From the NCBI RefSeq assembly GCF_016834655.1, contig NZ_JAENHP010000030.1, positions 52,303-116,302 on the forward strand: DNA of 64,000 nt, in the 5' to 3' direction. The notes beneath the pieces are model-generated. The model saw nothing but the letters and a program-made list of their open reading frames with translations, did not search any database and was not told the origin of the DNA. Within the stretch, counting starts at the first letter, position 1. Each line of letters begins with the position of its first letter. Shown in pieces: positions 33,446-41,290 of this stretch. This stretch comes from Paractinoplanes ovalisporus. Its GTDB lineage: Bacteria; Actinomycetota; Actinomycetes; Mycobacteriales; Micromonosporaceae. The translations under genes were made by a program, and so were the position numbers.

Positions 33446-34383
33446 GTCGCCTTCTTGAGAGGGGTGATCTTGACTCGTTCGGTGAGCACCGAGACCGCGT
33501 CCAGGTGCCCGGTGCCGAGCCCGTGCCGGGTGACGTTGAGGGCGCCCGCGGCCGCCCCGGTGCGGACCGCCTGGGTCATCTCGCCGCCCTTGGCCAGCAC
33601 CGCGGCGACCCCGGCGGTCATCGAGTCGCCGGCGCCGCGGTGGTCGGCGATGGACAGCTTCGGGATGCCGACCTTGTAGATCTGCTCGTTGAACAGGGCC
33701 AGCGCGCCCGCGTCGGCCCGGGACAGCAGGGCCGCCTCGGCGCCGTCCTCGTGCAGCTTGATCAGCGCGTCGGTGAGCGACTTCTCGGTCGCGTCCTTGA
33801 TCATGCCGTCGCGCAGCAACTCCTCGTGACTGACCTTGACCACGTGCAGGCCGGCCTCGAGCACCGCCTTGAGATGGTCGCCGGAGAGATCGGCGATCAC
33901 CCGGCAGCCGTGGGCCTTCAGGTCGTGGGCGAGCCGGCCGTAGACGTCGGGCCGGATCACCGAGGGGTGCGCCGGGCCGCTCAGTATCGCGTTGCCCGCC
34001 CGCAGGCCTTCGGCCAGCGCGAGGTTGTAGAGCTCGTCCAGCTCGTGCCGGGTGAACGGGGCGCCCGGCTGTTCGGCCAGCTCCTGGCGCTTCCCGTTGC
34101 GGCGGTCGTGGACATACCAGCCGCTGCCGCTCTCGCGAGGGATCGTGCGCAGTTGGACACCCTTGAAGTCGAGCAGCGGTTTGAGCACGCGGCCCACCTC
34201 GCCGCCCACGGCCGTGCAGAGGGTCACCTCGGCGCCGAGCGAGGTGATCATGCGGGCCTGCCAGATGCCCTGCCCGCCCGGGTGGACGTGCAGCTCCGGC
34301 TGGTTGTGTTGCTGTTCGATGGTCACCGTCAGTTGCGGTGCCGGCGCGAAGACCATCACCCGAGCGTCGCCCATACAGGGCAT
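33442..34383 (-). CDS. PfkB-family sugar/nucleoside kinase
   Basis: 313 residues. The N-terminal region HVHPGGQGIWQARMITSLGAEVTLCTAVG fits the substrate/ribokinase-like signature. C-terminal IADHRGAGDSMTAGVAAVLAKGG contains the GAGD anion hole and catalytic Asp253. The enzyme is closest in layout to the 1-phosphofructokinase/tagatose-6-P kinase group, but the substrate is not certain. An alternative ATG is 9 bp inside (MGDARVM). It is coupled to surE. Confidence 0.82.
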   Translation of the reverse strand: MPCMGDARVMVFAPAPQLTVTIEQQHNQPELHVHPGGQGIWQARMITSLGAEVTLCTAVGGEVGRVLKPLLDFKGVQLRTIPRESGSGWYVHDRRNGKRQELAEQPGAPFTRHELDELYNLALAEGLRAGNAILSGPAHPSVIRPDVYGRLAHDLKAHGCRVIADLSGDHLKAVLEAGLHVVKVSHEELLRDGMIKDATEKSLTDALIKLHEDGAEAALLSRADAGALALFNEQIYKVGIPKLSIADHRGAGDSMTAGVAAVLAKGGEMTQAVRTGAAAGALNVTRHGLGTGHLDAVSVLTERVKITPLKKAT

Positions 34384-34435
34384 TGTTGCCGCTAATGCCC
34401 CGCTCGGTGCCGATTACCGCAAAAGCGGCCGATGG

Positions 34436-34744
34436 TCAGATCTCGAACCCGTCGTTGGTCAGCTCGATCACGGAATCGGCCAGCTCGGGACGAGTGCGCA
34501 GCAGGTCTTCCAAGCGGACCCGCCACTTGCCGGCCTCGACGTCGGCGGCGAAGCGGTCGCCTCCGGTCTCGACCAGCGCGGTCAGCAGGCGCTGGCGGGT
34601 GTCGGCGAAGTGGCCGTACATCTCGCTGCCGAGCCGGCTCAGCACCCGGGCGGCGAAACCTTCAGAGTGGGGGCTGCCCGCCGCGCGCACGAACGCACGA
34701 GCGCCGTCCCACGCGACTCGGGGCTGGTGGATGACCATGGTCAT
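34436..34744 (-). CDS. Hypothetical small protein
   Basis: 102 residues starting MTMVIHQPRVAWDGARAFV; this ATG is 8 bp after GGGAGG. It is helical and charged, with no membrane segment and no recognised motif. The C-terminal half is LLTALVETGGDRFAADVEAGKWRVRLEDLLRTRPELADSVIELTNDGFEI. It lies 53 bp downstream of the pfkB start on the same strand, so it could share transcription with pfkB-surE. Confidence 0.5.
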   Translation of the reverse strand: MTMVIHQPRVAWDGARAFVRAAGSPHSEGFAARVLSRLGSEMYGHFADTRQRLLTALVETGGDRFAADVEAGKWRVRLEDLLRTRPELADSVIELTNDGFEI

Positions 34745-34866
34745 GATGGTGTCCTCCCGTGACATGGTCACCAAGCGTAGAGAGGATGCCGAGAACCGGG
34801 CGTCGGTCGGCACATGCGGTGACCGGTGTGAAGATCTTGCACCCTCAGGTGTGATGATCGCCATAG

Positions 34867-34882
34867 TTGCACCGGCGTGCAA
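34867..34882. promoter_or_regulatory. Palindrome TTGCAC-N4-GTGCAA in a divergent promoter region
   Basis: TTGCACCGGCGTGCAA is a perfect 16-bp palindrome. TTGCACC also occurs 30 bp earlier (34837-34843). The region separates the small hypothetical gene (leftward) from the secreted propeller gene (rightward). It is a candidate operator of unknown regulator. Confidence 0.35.
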
Positions 34883-35018
34883 TCACCATCCGGAAGAGTG
34901 CGACGCCCGGCCGGGCCCGACCGGCAACCCGCCGGTTGTTTCGATCGAAGCCGAACCAAACCCGCGTGATCGGGGTACGACGTGGTGACAGCCAAGTTCC
35001 GCCTGGAAAGGGATATCC

Positions 35019-35942
35019 GTGTCCAGACGTACCCTCGCGATTGTCATCTCCACGGTGCTCGCCGTGGTGGCCGGAGCGACCCCGGCCGCCGCACATTCCC
35101 CCGCACGGTGGCCTGCCACGCTGGCCCTGCCGGCCGGCTTCCAGCCCGAGGGCATCGCCATCGGCGAGAAGCCGTACGCCTACTTCGGGTCCCGGGTCGA
35201 CGGCGACATCTATCGCGTCCACCTGCGTACGGGAAAGGGGTCGGTCTTCTCCGAGGGCCCCGGAGCGGGCAACCCGTCGCTCGGCCTCAAGATCGACGAT
35301 GACCGGCTCTTCGTGGCCGGCGGCAGTGCCGGCAACGCCCGCGTGGTCGACCTGCGCAGCGGGCGGGTGCTGAAGTCGTACACGCTCAAGGGCGCCGGCA
35401 CCACGAGCTGGTTCATCAACGACGTCGTGCTCACCCGCGACGCCGCCTGGTTCACCGACTCGGCCAACCCGGTGCTGTGGAAGGTGCCGCTCAACCTAGG
35501 CGGCGAGCCCCGGGCCGTCCCGCTGACCGGCGACATCGAGTACACGACGGGCAACAACGCCAACGGCATCTCCCGTACGCCGGACGGCCGCGCCCTGATC
35601 GTCGTGCAGTCCAACCTCGGCAAGCTCTTCCGGGTCGGTTACGACGGCCGGAGCACCGAGATCACGCTGAACGGCGCCGAGACCGTCGAGAACGGCGACG
35701 GGCTGTGGCTGCGCGGCACCTCGCTCTACGTCGTCCAGAACCGGCTCAACGTGATCGCCAAGGTCTCGCTCGACCGGCACGCCACCAAGGGCAAGGTCAT
35801 TTCCCGTACGGGGAATGCCTCGTTCGACGTCCCGACCACGATCGCGGAGTACGGCCAGCGGTTCTACCTGCCGAACGCCCGCTTCACCACGCCCGCCGAG
35901 CCCACGACGACGTACACCGCCGTGGGCGTGGCGATTCCGTAG
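35019..35942 (+). CDS. Secreted beta-propeller (SMP-30-like) protein
   Basis: 307 residues from GTG. The Sec signal peptide is MSRRTLAIVISTVLAVVAGATPAAA, cleaved before HSP. The mature part has repeating blade-like segments (YAYFGSRVDGDIYRVHLRTG, RLFVAGGSAGNARVVDLRSG, SLYVVQNRLNVIAKVSLDRH), consistent with a six-bladed propeller of the SMP-30/NHL type. Enzymatic activity is uncertain. It stands alone. Confidence 0.7.
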   Translation: MSRRTLAIVISTVLAVVAGATPAAAHSPARWPATLALPAGFQPEGIAIGEKPYAYFGSRVDGDIYRVHLRTGKGSVFSEGPGAGNPSLGLKIDDDRLFVAGGSAGNARVVDLRSGRVLKSYTLKGAGTTSWFINDVVLTRDAAWFTDSANPVLWKVPLNLGGEPRAVPLTGDIEYTTGNNANGISRTPDGRALIVVQSNLGKLFRVGYDGRSTEITLNGAETVENGDGLWLRGTSLYVVQNRLNVIAKVSLDRHATKGKVISRTGNASFDVPTTIAEYGQRFYLPNARFTTPAEPTTTYTAVGVAIP

Positions 35943-35945
35943 GTT

Positions 35946-38099
35946 CTAGCCGCGCCAGTCCGGATCGGTTCCGATGGTGGTCAGGCGCTGGGTGGCCCGG
36001 GAAAGGGCGACGTAGAGGGTGCGCATGCCGGCCGGATCCCGAGTGAGGGAACCCGGTTCGACCAGCACCACCGCGTCGTACTCCATGCCCTTGGCCTCCA
36101 GCGCCGTGACCACCTGGACCCGTTCCGGCAGGCCGGCGACCCACCCGGCCATCTCGTCGCGGCGGGGCACCGGGGTGATCACGCCGATCGTCCCGTCCAC
36201 GTCGGCCAGCTGCTTCTCGGTCACCTCCCGCACCACGTCGGGCAGGCGGGCGGCGTCGGTCACCACGTCCACCGGGTCCACCCCCGTGCTGCGTACGGCC
36301 TTGGGCAGTGGCAGGTCGGGCATGATCCGGCGGATGACCGAGGCGGCCACCTCGAAGATCTCCGACGAGTTCCGGTAGTTGGTGGTCAGCGCGTAGCTGT
36401 TGCGCTTGCGCGAACCCAGCGCCTTGTCCCGGGCCCGGTCGAGCTCGTCCAGGTCACCCGACCACGCGGTCTGCGCCGGGTCGCCGACGATCGTCCACGA
36501 CGCGTACGAGCCCCGGCGCCCGATCATCCGCCACTGCATCGGCGAGACGTCCTGCGACTCGTCGACGACCACGTGCGCGTACTCCCGGTAGTCCTCGTCG
36601 CGCTGCACCTGCTGGGCCCGGGCCGCCGCCTGCCGCTCGTTGGCCGTGCTCAGCTCCTGGATGCCGTCGCGCACGTGGAACGGGTTCTTGGTCTTCTTCG
36701 AGGGCTGCCGCGGGCGGCCCATCAGCTCGTCGAGCTCGTCGAGCAGCGCCACGTCGGCGATCGTCGGGCCCTGCGTGGCGAGCGCGTCGAACGATCCCTG
36801 CAGGCGCGCGATCTCGTCCTTGGCGAGCAGACCATTCCCGTACGCCCGCAGGCGTGCCGGATCGGCCAGCCATCGCAATACACGCATCGGGGTGAACCGC
36901 GGCCACCACGCCTTCAGGAACTCGCGGAAGTCCGGCCGGTCGGCCAGCTCCGCCTCGAAGTCCGGCTTCTCGGGCAGGCCCGTGACCTTGTGCTGGCGGG
37001 CCTGCGACCACAGCGCGTCGAAGACCCGGTCGAAGCCGTGGCCGCGCACCTCGTTGCGCCGGGCGCCCCGGGGCAGCGCCGAACGGCGGATCTTGTCGAG
37101 CTCGGCCTGGCCCAGGCGCAGCAGCGTGCCCCGGTAGAGCAGGCGCAGCTCGGTCGGGCCGCCGGGCACGGCGTCGTGCGAGGCGCGCTCGAGCAGCCGC
37201 CTCATGCGCAGCGAGCCCTTGATCGCGGCGATGTCGGTCGGGTCGACCCGCGTGGCGTCGTAACCCGGCACCAGCGTGCCGAGCGAGCGCAGGGTCGCCG
37301 TGTCCTCGCCGAGCGAGGGCAGGACGGTGGCGATGTAGTCGACGAAGACGCCGGACGGGCCGACCACCAGGATGCCGCCGCCGGCGAACCGGTTGCGGTC
37401 GGAATAGAGCAGGTAGGCCGCGCGGTGCAGGGCGACCGCGGTCTTGCCGGTGCCGGGGCCGCCGGTCACGATCGTCACGCCCGACGAGGGGGAGCGGATC
37501 GCGTCGTCCTGCTCCTTCTGGATGGTCGCCACGATGTCGCGCATGCCGCGGCCGGTGGCCTTGGACAGGCTGGCCAGCAGCGCGCCGTCGCCGACGACCC
37601 GCATGTCGGCCGGGGCGGCCTCGGGGTCGAGCAGGTCGTCCTCGATGCCGGTGACCCGCTCGCGGCTCGACTGGATCATGCGGCGGCGCACGACGCCCAG
37701 CGGCTCGGCCGGGGTCGCGCGATAGAACGCGGCGGCGGCCGGGGCCCGCCAGTCGACGACCAGGGGCTGCGAGCTGCCGTCACGGATGCCCATGCGGCCG
37801 ACGTAGTGGGTGGCGCCCGTGTTGAGGTCGAGGCGGCCGAAGACCAGGCCCTCGTACTCGGTGTCGAGCGCGTGCCGTCGGCGGGCGGCGTGGAAGACCA
37901 TGGCATCCCGCTCGACCAGGGCGCCGAAGGTGCCGACCCCGGCGAGCCGGTAGCCCTCCTTCTCGGCGCGTGAGGCGTCGCGGCGGAGCTCGGCGAGCCG
38001 GGCGTAGACGCGATCGACGTGTTCCTGCTCGACCGCGATCTCCTGCTGAAGAACGGTGGCGTCGCTCAAGACGGTGAATCTCTCTTTCCGGCCCCCCAT
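35946..38099 (-). CDS. HelD/HelR-like RNA polymerase-recycling ATPase (UvrD-like)
   Basis: 717 residues from ATG at 38099; a TTG at 38069 after AAGAGAGA is a possible alternative. The N-terminal coiled coil (EIAVEQEHVDRVYARLAELRRDA) is typical of HelD. Walker A is TGGPGTGKTAVALHRAAYLLY, Walker B is VVVDESQDVSPMQW, and LVVDWRAPAAAAFYRA is family-typical. HelD proteins remove stalled RNA polymerase; the HelR subgroup protects against rifamycins. No rifamycin-associated element was seen upstream. Confidence 0.82.
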   Translation of the reverse strand: MGGRKERFTVLSDATVLQQEIAVEQEHVDRVYARLAELRRDASRAEKEGYRLAGVGTFGALVERDAMVFHAARRRHALDTEYEGLVFGRLDLNTGATHYVGRMGIRDGSSQPLVVDWRAPAAAAFYRATPAEPLGVVRRRMIQSSRERVTGIEDDLLDPEAAPADMRVVGDGALLASLSKATGRGMRDIVATIQKEQDDAIRSPSSGVTIVTGGPGTGKTAVALHRAAYLLYSDRNRFAGGGILVVGPSGVFVDYIATVLPSLGEDTATLRSLGTLVPGYDATRVDPTDIAAIKGSLRMRRLLERASHDAVPGGPTELRLLYRGTLLRLGQAELDKIRRSALPRGARRNEVRGHGFDRVFDALWSQARQHKVTGLPEKPDFEAELADRPDFREFLKAWWPRFTPMRVLRWLADPARLRAYGNGLLAKDEIARLQGSFDALATQGPTIADVALLDELDELMGRPRQPSKKTKNPFHVRDGIQELSTANERQAAARAQQVQRDEDYREYAHVVVDESQDVSPMQWRMIGRRGSYASWTIVGDPAQTAWSGDLDELDRARDKALGSRKRNSYALTTNYRNSSEIFEVAASVIRRIMPDLPLPKAVRSTGVDPVDVVTDAARLPDVVREVTEKQLADVDGTIGVITPVPRRDEMAGWVAGLPERVQVVTALEAKGMEYDAVVLVEPGSLTRDPAGMRTLYVALSRATQRLTTIGTDPDWRG

Positions 38100-38255
38100 G
38101 CACGCGTCCGGGCAGCGTGCTCGCGTAGGGGAGCACTCGAACTTACTCCGTTGAGGCCCGTCGCGTCTCACCCGGCCTTGACATCGGCCCGGCAAACCCG
38201 GTCCGACCTGGTGGTTGCGGGTCTTGCCGCTGGTGGTGTCGCCGGGCGGCGGGGT

Positions 38256-39206
38256 TCAGGCGGCTTTCTTGAGCGTGCCGGAAGCCCGGCGTGGGCGGCG
38301 GGGGCGGCGGGCCGGGGTGGCGCGCTCGACGATCGCCGTCAGCGCGGCCGAGACCTCGTGCGGCCTCTCCATCGGCAGCATGTGACCGGCCCCGGGCAGC
38401 ACCTTCAGCTCGGCGAAGGGCAACGCCCCGGCGATCGACTCGGCGCAGGCGGGTGGGGTCAGCCGGTCGCGCTCGCCGACCAGCACGGCCGCGGGCACGT
38501 CGGCCAGCGCGGCCAGGGTCTCCAGGCGCTGCTGGGCGCCGATCGAGGGGCGGAAGGCGCCGATCGAGCGCAGCGGGGCCCGGCCGAAGCTGCGCATGGC
38601 CAGTTCGAGCGCGGCCTCGTCGCACTCGTCGCCGAAGAGCAGCCAGCGCACGGCGGGGCGCAGCGCGGGCAGCAGGGCGCGGTGGGGCCGCCACGGACCG
38701 CCACGGGCCAGCACCCCGGCGCCGATCGTCTCGCCCGCGCGCAGCAGGGCGGCGATCCGGGCCGGCAGCCCGTACTGCGTGTGAGCGTGTCCCTCGGCCG
38801 TGGTCGACACGAACAGCAGACCGGCCACCCGTTCGGCGAACGGGCCGGGGCAGGCGGCGGCGTACTCCATGATCGCCATGCCGCCCAGGGAGTGGCCGCC
38901 GAGCACCACGGGGCCGGTGGGGGCGTAGTGGCGCAGCACGGCGTCGAGATCGTGGCCGAGCTGGCTCAGGGTGGCGCCGCCGACGCCGGTCGCGCTGCTG
39001 CGGCCGTGACCCCGGGCGTCGAAAATGATCACCCGGGGGCGCCGGGCGCCGAGCACCCGCAAGGCGGCCACCTGATGCCGCCACGTACGCCTGTCCTGGC
39101 ACCAGCCGTGCGCCAGCACCACGGTGAGCGGGGCATCGGCCGGTCCGTACGCCTCGACGTGCAGACGGACCCCGTCGGGGAGCGTCAGCTCCGACCGCTC
39201 GGCCAT
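38256..39206 (-). CDS. Alpha/beta hydrolase
   Basis: 316 residues from ATG at 39206, 5 bp after GGAGG. HGWCQDRRTW gives the oxyanion hole. GGHSLGGMA gives nucleophile Ser106. LVGERDRLTPP and GAGHMLPMERP supply the acid and His. The C-terminal tail is a basic ARRPRRPRRASGTLKKAA. The substrate is unknown. A DosR-like box lies about 95 bp upstream in the region shared with the carbonic anhydrase gene. Confidence 0.85.
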   Translation of the reverse strand: MAERSELTLPDGVRLHVEAYGPADAPLTVVLAHGWCQDRRTWRHQVAALRVLGARRPRVIIFDARGHGRSSATGVGGATLSQLGHDLDAVLRHYAPTGPVVLGGHSLGGMAIMEYAAACPGPFAERVAGLLFVSTTAEGHAHTQYGLPARIAALLRAGETIGAGVLARGGPWRPHRALLPALRPAVRWLLFGDECDEAALELAMRSFGRAPLRSIGAFRPSIGAQQRLETLAALADVPAAVLVGERDRLTPPACAESIAGALPFAELKVLPGAGHMLPMERPHEVSAALTAIVERATPARRPRRPRRASGTLKKAA

Positions 39207-39297
39207 GGGCACCTCCGTGAGTCGCACGCCCCGTACGTACCCACGGGTAATAATCATCACTCGCGATCACCCGAAATGCCACGCCTGAATCTGCGGT

Positions 39298-39312
39298 AGG
39301 GCCGAAAGTCCC
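39298..39312. promoter_or_regulatory. DosR/DevR-like box between hydrolase and carbonic anhydrase genes
   Basis: AGGGCCGAAAGTCCC, identical over 15 bp to the box before cydA. It is centred about 72 bp upstream of the carbonic anhydrase start and about 99 bp upstream of the divergent hydrolase start. Confidence 0.6.
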
Positions 39313-39376
39313 GTGCAGAACGTGAGTTGGCTCGCACTCGCTGTTCATGACGCCGAACTGGGTGAGAATCAGACTT

Positions 39377-39997
39377 ATGACGACCGACCCGTCGGCGGGG
39401 CCCGCCGTACCGATCACGAATGCCGCAGAAGCCCTGGCCGAGCTGGTCGCGGGCAACAAGCGCTTCGTCACCGGCCGCCCCGAGCACGGGCACCAGGTCT
39501 CGGCGGCCGCCGCGTCGTCCGGGCGCCAGCAGCCGCACGCGGTGGTGCTCGGGTGCATCGACTCCCGGGTGCCGCTCGAGGCGATCTTCGACCAGACGTT
39601 CGGGTCGATCTGCGTGGTGCGCTCCGGCGGCCACGTGGTCGACCGTGCGGTGCTGGGCTCGGTGGGCTTCGCCGTGGCCGAGCTGGGCGTCCCGCTGATC
39701 ATGGTGCTGGGCCACAAGCGCTGCGGCGCGGTCATGGCCACGGTGGCGGCGCTGCGGGCGGGCGAGATCCCGGCGGGCGAGATCGGCTACCTGGTCGACG
39801 AGATCGCCCCCGCCGTGCGCGCGGTGGGTGTCGAAGACCCCGAGGCCGCCGAGAAGGCGATGCGCGCCCACGTGGGTCGCACGGCCCGCCGCATGAGCGG
39901 CGTCGACGTGGTGGCCGACGCGGTCGGCGCGGGCCGGGTCAACGTGGTCGGCGCCGTCTACGACCTCGACACCGGCATCGTCGAACTGCTGCCCTGA
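39377..39997 (+). CDS. Beta-class carbonic anhydrase
   Basis: 206 residues from ATG at 39377. Zinc ligands and catalytic residues are visible: Cys60-Ile-Asp62-Ser-Arg64 (GCIDSR) and His113-x2-Cys116 (GHKRCGA). It interconverts CO2 and bicarbonate, likely in the cytoplasm as no signal peptide is seen. The usual RNAGN segment reads VVRSGGHVVD here. The DosR-like box upstream suggests expression with cytochrome bd under low oxygen. Confidence 0.9.
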   Translation: MTTDPSAGPAVPITNAAEALAELVAGNKRFVTGRPEHGHQVSAAAASSGRQQPHAVVLGCIDSRVPLEAIFDQTFGSICVVRSGGHVVDRAVLGSVGFAVAELGVPLIMVLGHKRCGAVMATVAALRAGEIPAGEIGYLVDEIAPAVRAVGVEDPEAAEKAMRAHVGRTARRMSGVDVVADAVGAGRVNVVGAVYDLDTGIVELLP

Positions 39998-40142
39998 CCA
40001 TCCCTGCCGCCTCGGGCGGCCGGATCAGCGGCGGTCGAACAAGCTGCGGCCCGAGGGCGCCCGTGCGGCGCGCGCCCGGAATCGGCGGTTAAGTCGCGAT
40101 CCTGCCCGGATGATCTCGGTGGGTTGATCTTCAAGGGGTGCG

Positions 40143-40181
40143 AAAAGGCGCCTGTCGACCAGCGGTCGGCAGGCGCCTTTT
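40143..40181. terminator. Strong bidirectional terminator
   Basis: AAAAGGCGCCTG (40143-40154) pairs with CAGGCGCCTTTT (40170-40181), and the stem continues inward to an AGC loop. T-runs are present on both strands. It lies between the convergent carbonic anhydrase gene and the small hypothetical gene. Confidence 0.85.
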
Positions 40182-40197
40182 GTGCGTGCGGTGAGGG

Positions 40198-40524
40198 TCA
40201 GCCCTCGAAGACGCCGGCCTCGGCCAGGCGCTTCTCGGTGGCGCCCCAGCCGTGCGACGGGTTCGCCTCGTCGAGGGCGGACAGCTCGGCGCGGATCTTG
40301 GCACCGTGACCGGCGGCGGTCAGGGCGCGGATCTCGTCGACGAACGCGTCCGAGTCGGTCTTGAGGTGGGCGGTCTTGCCATTGGTCAGGTTCCGCACAT
40401 ACGCGAAGCGACCGTTGGCGAGCGGGATGAGGTACTTGTACTCACCGAGCACGCTGAGGGCGCCACCGGCGCCCTGGCCGGCGCGGACTGATGCGCGGGC
40501 GGTCTTTGAGGTGTTGCTCGCCAC
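40198..40524 (-). CDS. Hypothetical small protein
   Basis: 108 residues from a GTG preceded by AAGGAG. Basic, Ser/Thr/Lys-rich N-terminus (MASNTSKTARASVRAGQGAGG), then GEYKYLIPLANGRFAYVRNLTNGKTAHLKTDSD and a helical C-terminus. No named family was recognised. A terminator follows 17 bp after the stop. Its promoter would lie in the 234-bp region shared with the DUF3145 gene. Confidence 0.6.
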   Translation of the reverse strand: MASNTSKTARASVRAGQGAGGALSVLGEYKYLIPLANGRFAYVRNLTNGKTAHLKTDSDAFVDEIRALTAAGHGAKIRAELSALDEANPSHGWGATEKRLAEAGVFEG

Positions 40525-40758
40525 GGCGGCACTCCTTGAAGAAAGCAGAAAAAAGGCCTTGGCAACTCTACACGATGCTCCGCGGACCGTGCCGTCCGAG
40601 CAGGTTGAAGCGTTGAACAGGACGTGCCACTACGGCCGATCCGATGTCGATGTTGCCGATTCTCTGGCGCACCATCAGTACCAACCGGCATCATGGGACA
40701 CGATCAACCGCGGTCGAGGTCGTAGGGGAAGACGCACCTCGGTCTTCGGGAGGTCACC

Positions 40759-41250
40759 GTGCCAACGTGTGGCGTCGTATACGTCCACTCGACCCCACTC
40801 GCCGTGTGCCAACACGTCGAGTGGGCGATCGCGCGCGTCCTGACCGCGCCGGTCACGCTGCACTGGACTACGCAACCGGTCGATCCCGGCATGCGGCGCG
40901 CCGAGTGCAGCTGGACCGGACGGTCCGGCACCGGCGCCGAGCTGGCTGCTGCCCTCCGGCAGTGGCCCATGATCCGTTTCGAGGTGACCGAGGAACCGAG
41001 CCCGGGTGTAGACGGCGAGCGTTTCATGCACGTCCCCGGTCGCGGCCTCTTTCACGGGATCATGGGCGCGTCGGGGGACATCCAGATCGGCGAGGACCGG
41101 CTGCGCTCGATCATGGCCTCCGCGCGGGCGCCGGAGGCCCTTTCCCATGCCCTGGAAAAGGCGCTCGGCTCGGCCTGGGATGCCGAACTCGAGCCTTACC
41201 GGTACGCGGGTGACGGCGCCCCGGTGACGCTGCTGACCAGAGTGGGCTGA
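40759..41250 (+). CDS. DUF3145 family protein
   Basis: 163 residues from GTG (MPTCGVVYVHSTPLAVCQHVEWAIARVL). The N-terminal VVYVHS...CQHVEWA pattern marks the actinobacterial DUF3145 family. Function is unknown. In streptomycetes a member lies near the fabD-fabH-acpP-fabF operon, and the same linkage is seen here with one GH3 gene in between. Confidence 0.75.
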   Translation: MPTCGVVYVHSTPLAVCQHVEWAIARVLTAPVTLHWTTQPVDPGMRRAECSWTGRSGTGAELAAALRQWPMIRFEVTEEPSPGVDGERFMHVPGRGLFHGIMGASGDIQIGEDRLRSIMASARAPEALSHALEKALGSAWDAELEPYRYAGDGAPVTLLTRVG

Positions 41251-41290
41251 TTTACCCCCGCTCGCACCCGGGTGGCCGGGAGCTGATTCG

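Noticed and set aside
38068..38255. Rifamycin-associated element upstream of the HelR-like gene
   Set aside because: I searched for the 19-bp palindrome known from rifamycin-induced genes and found none, so the HelR sub-type is not claimed firmly.
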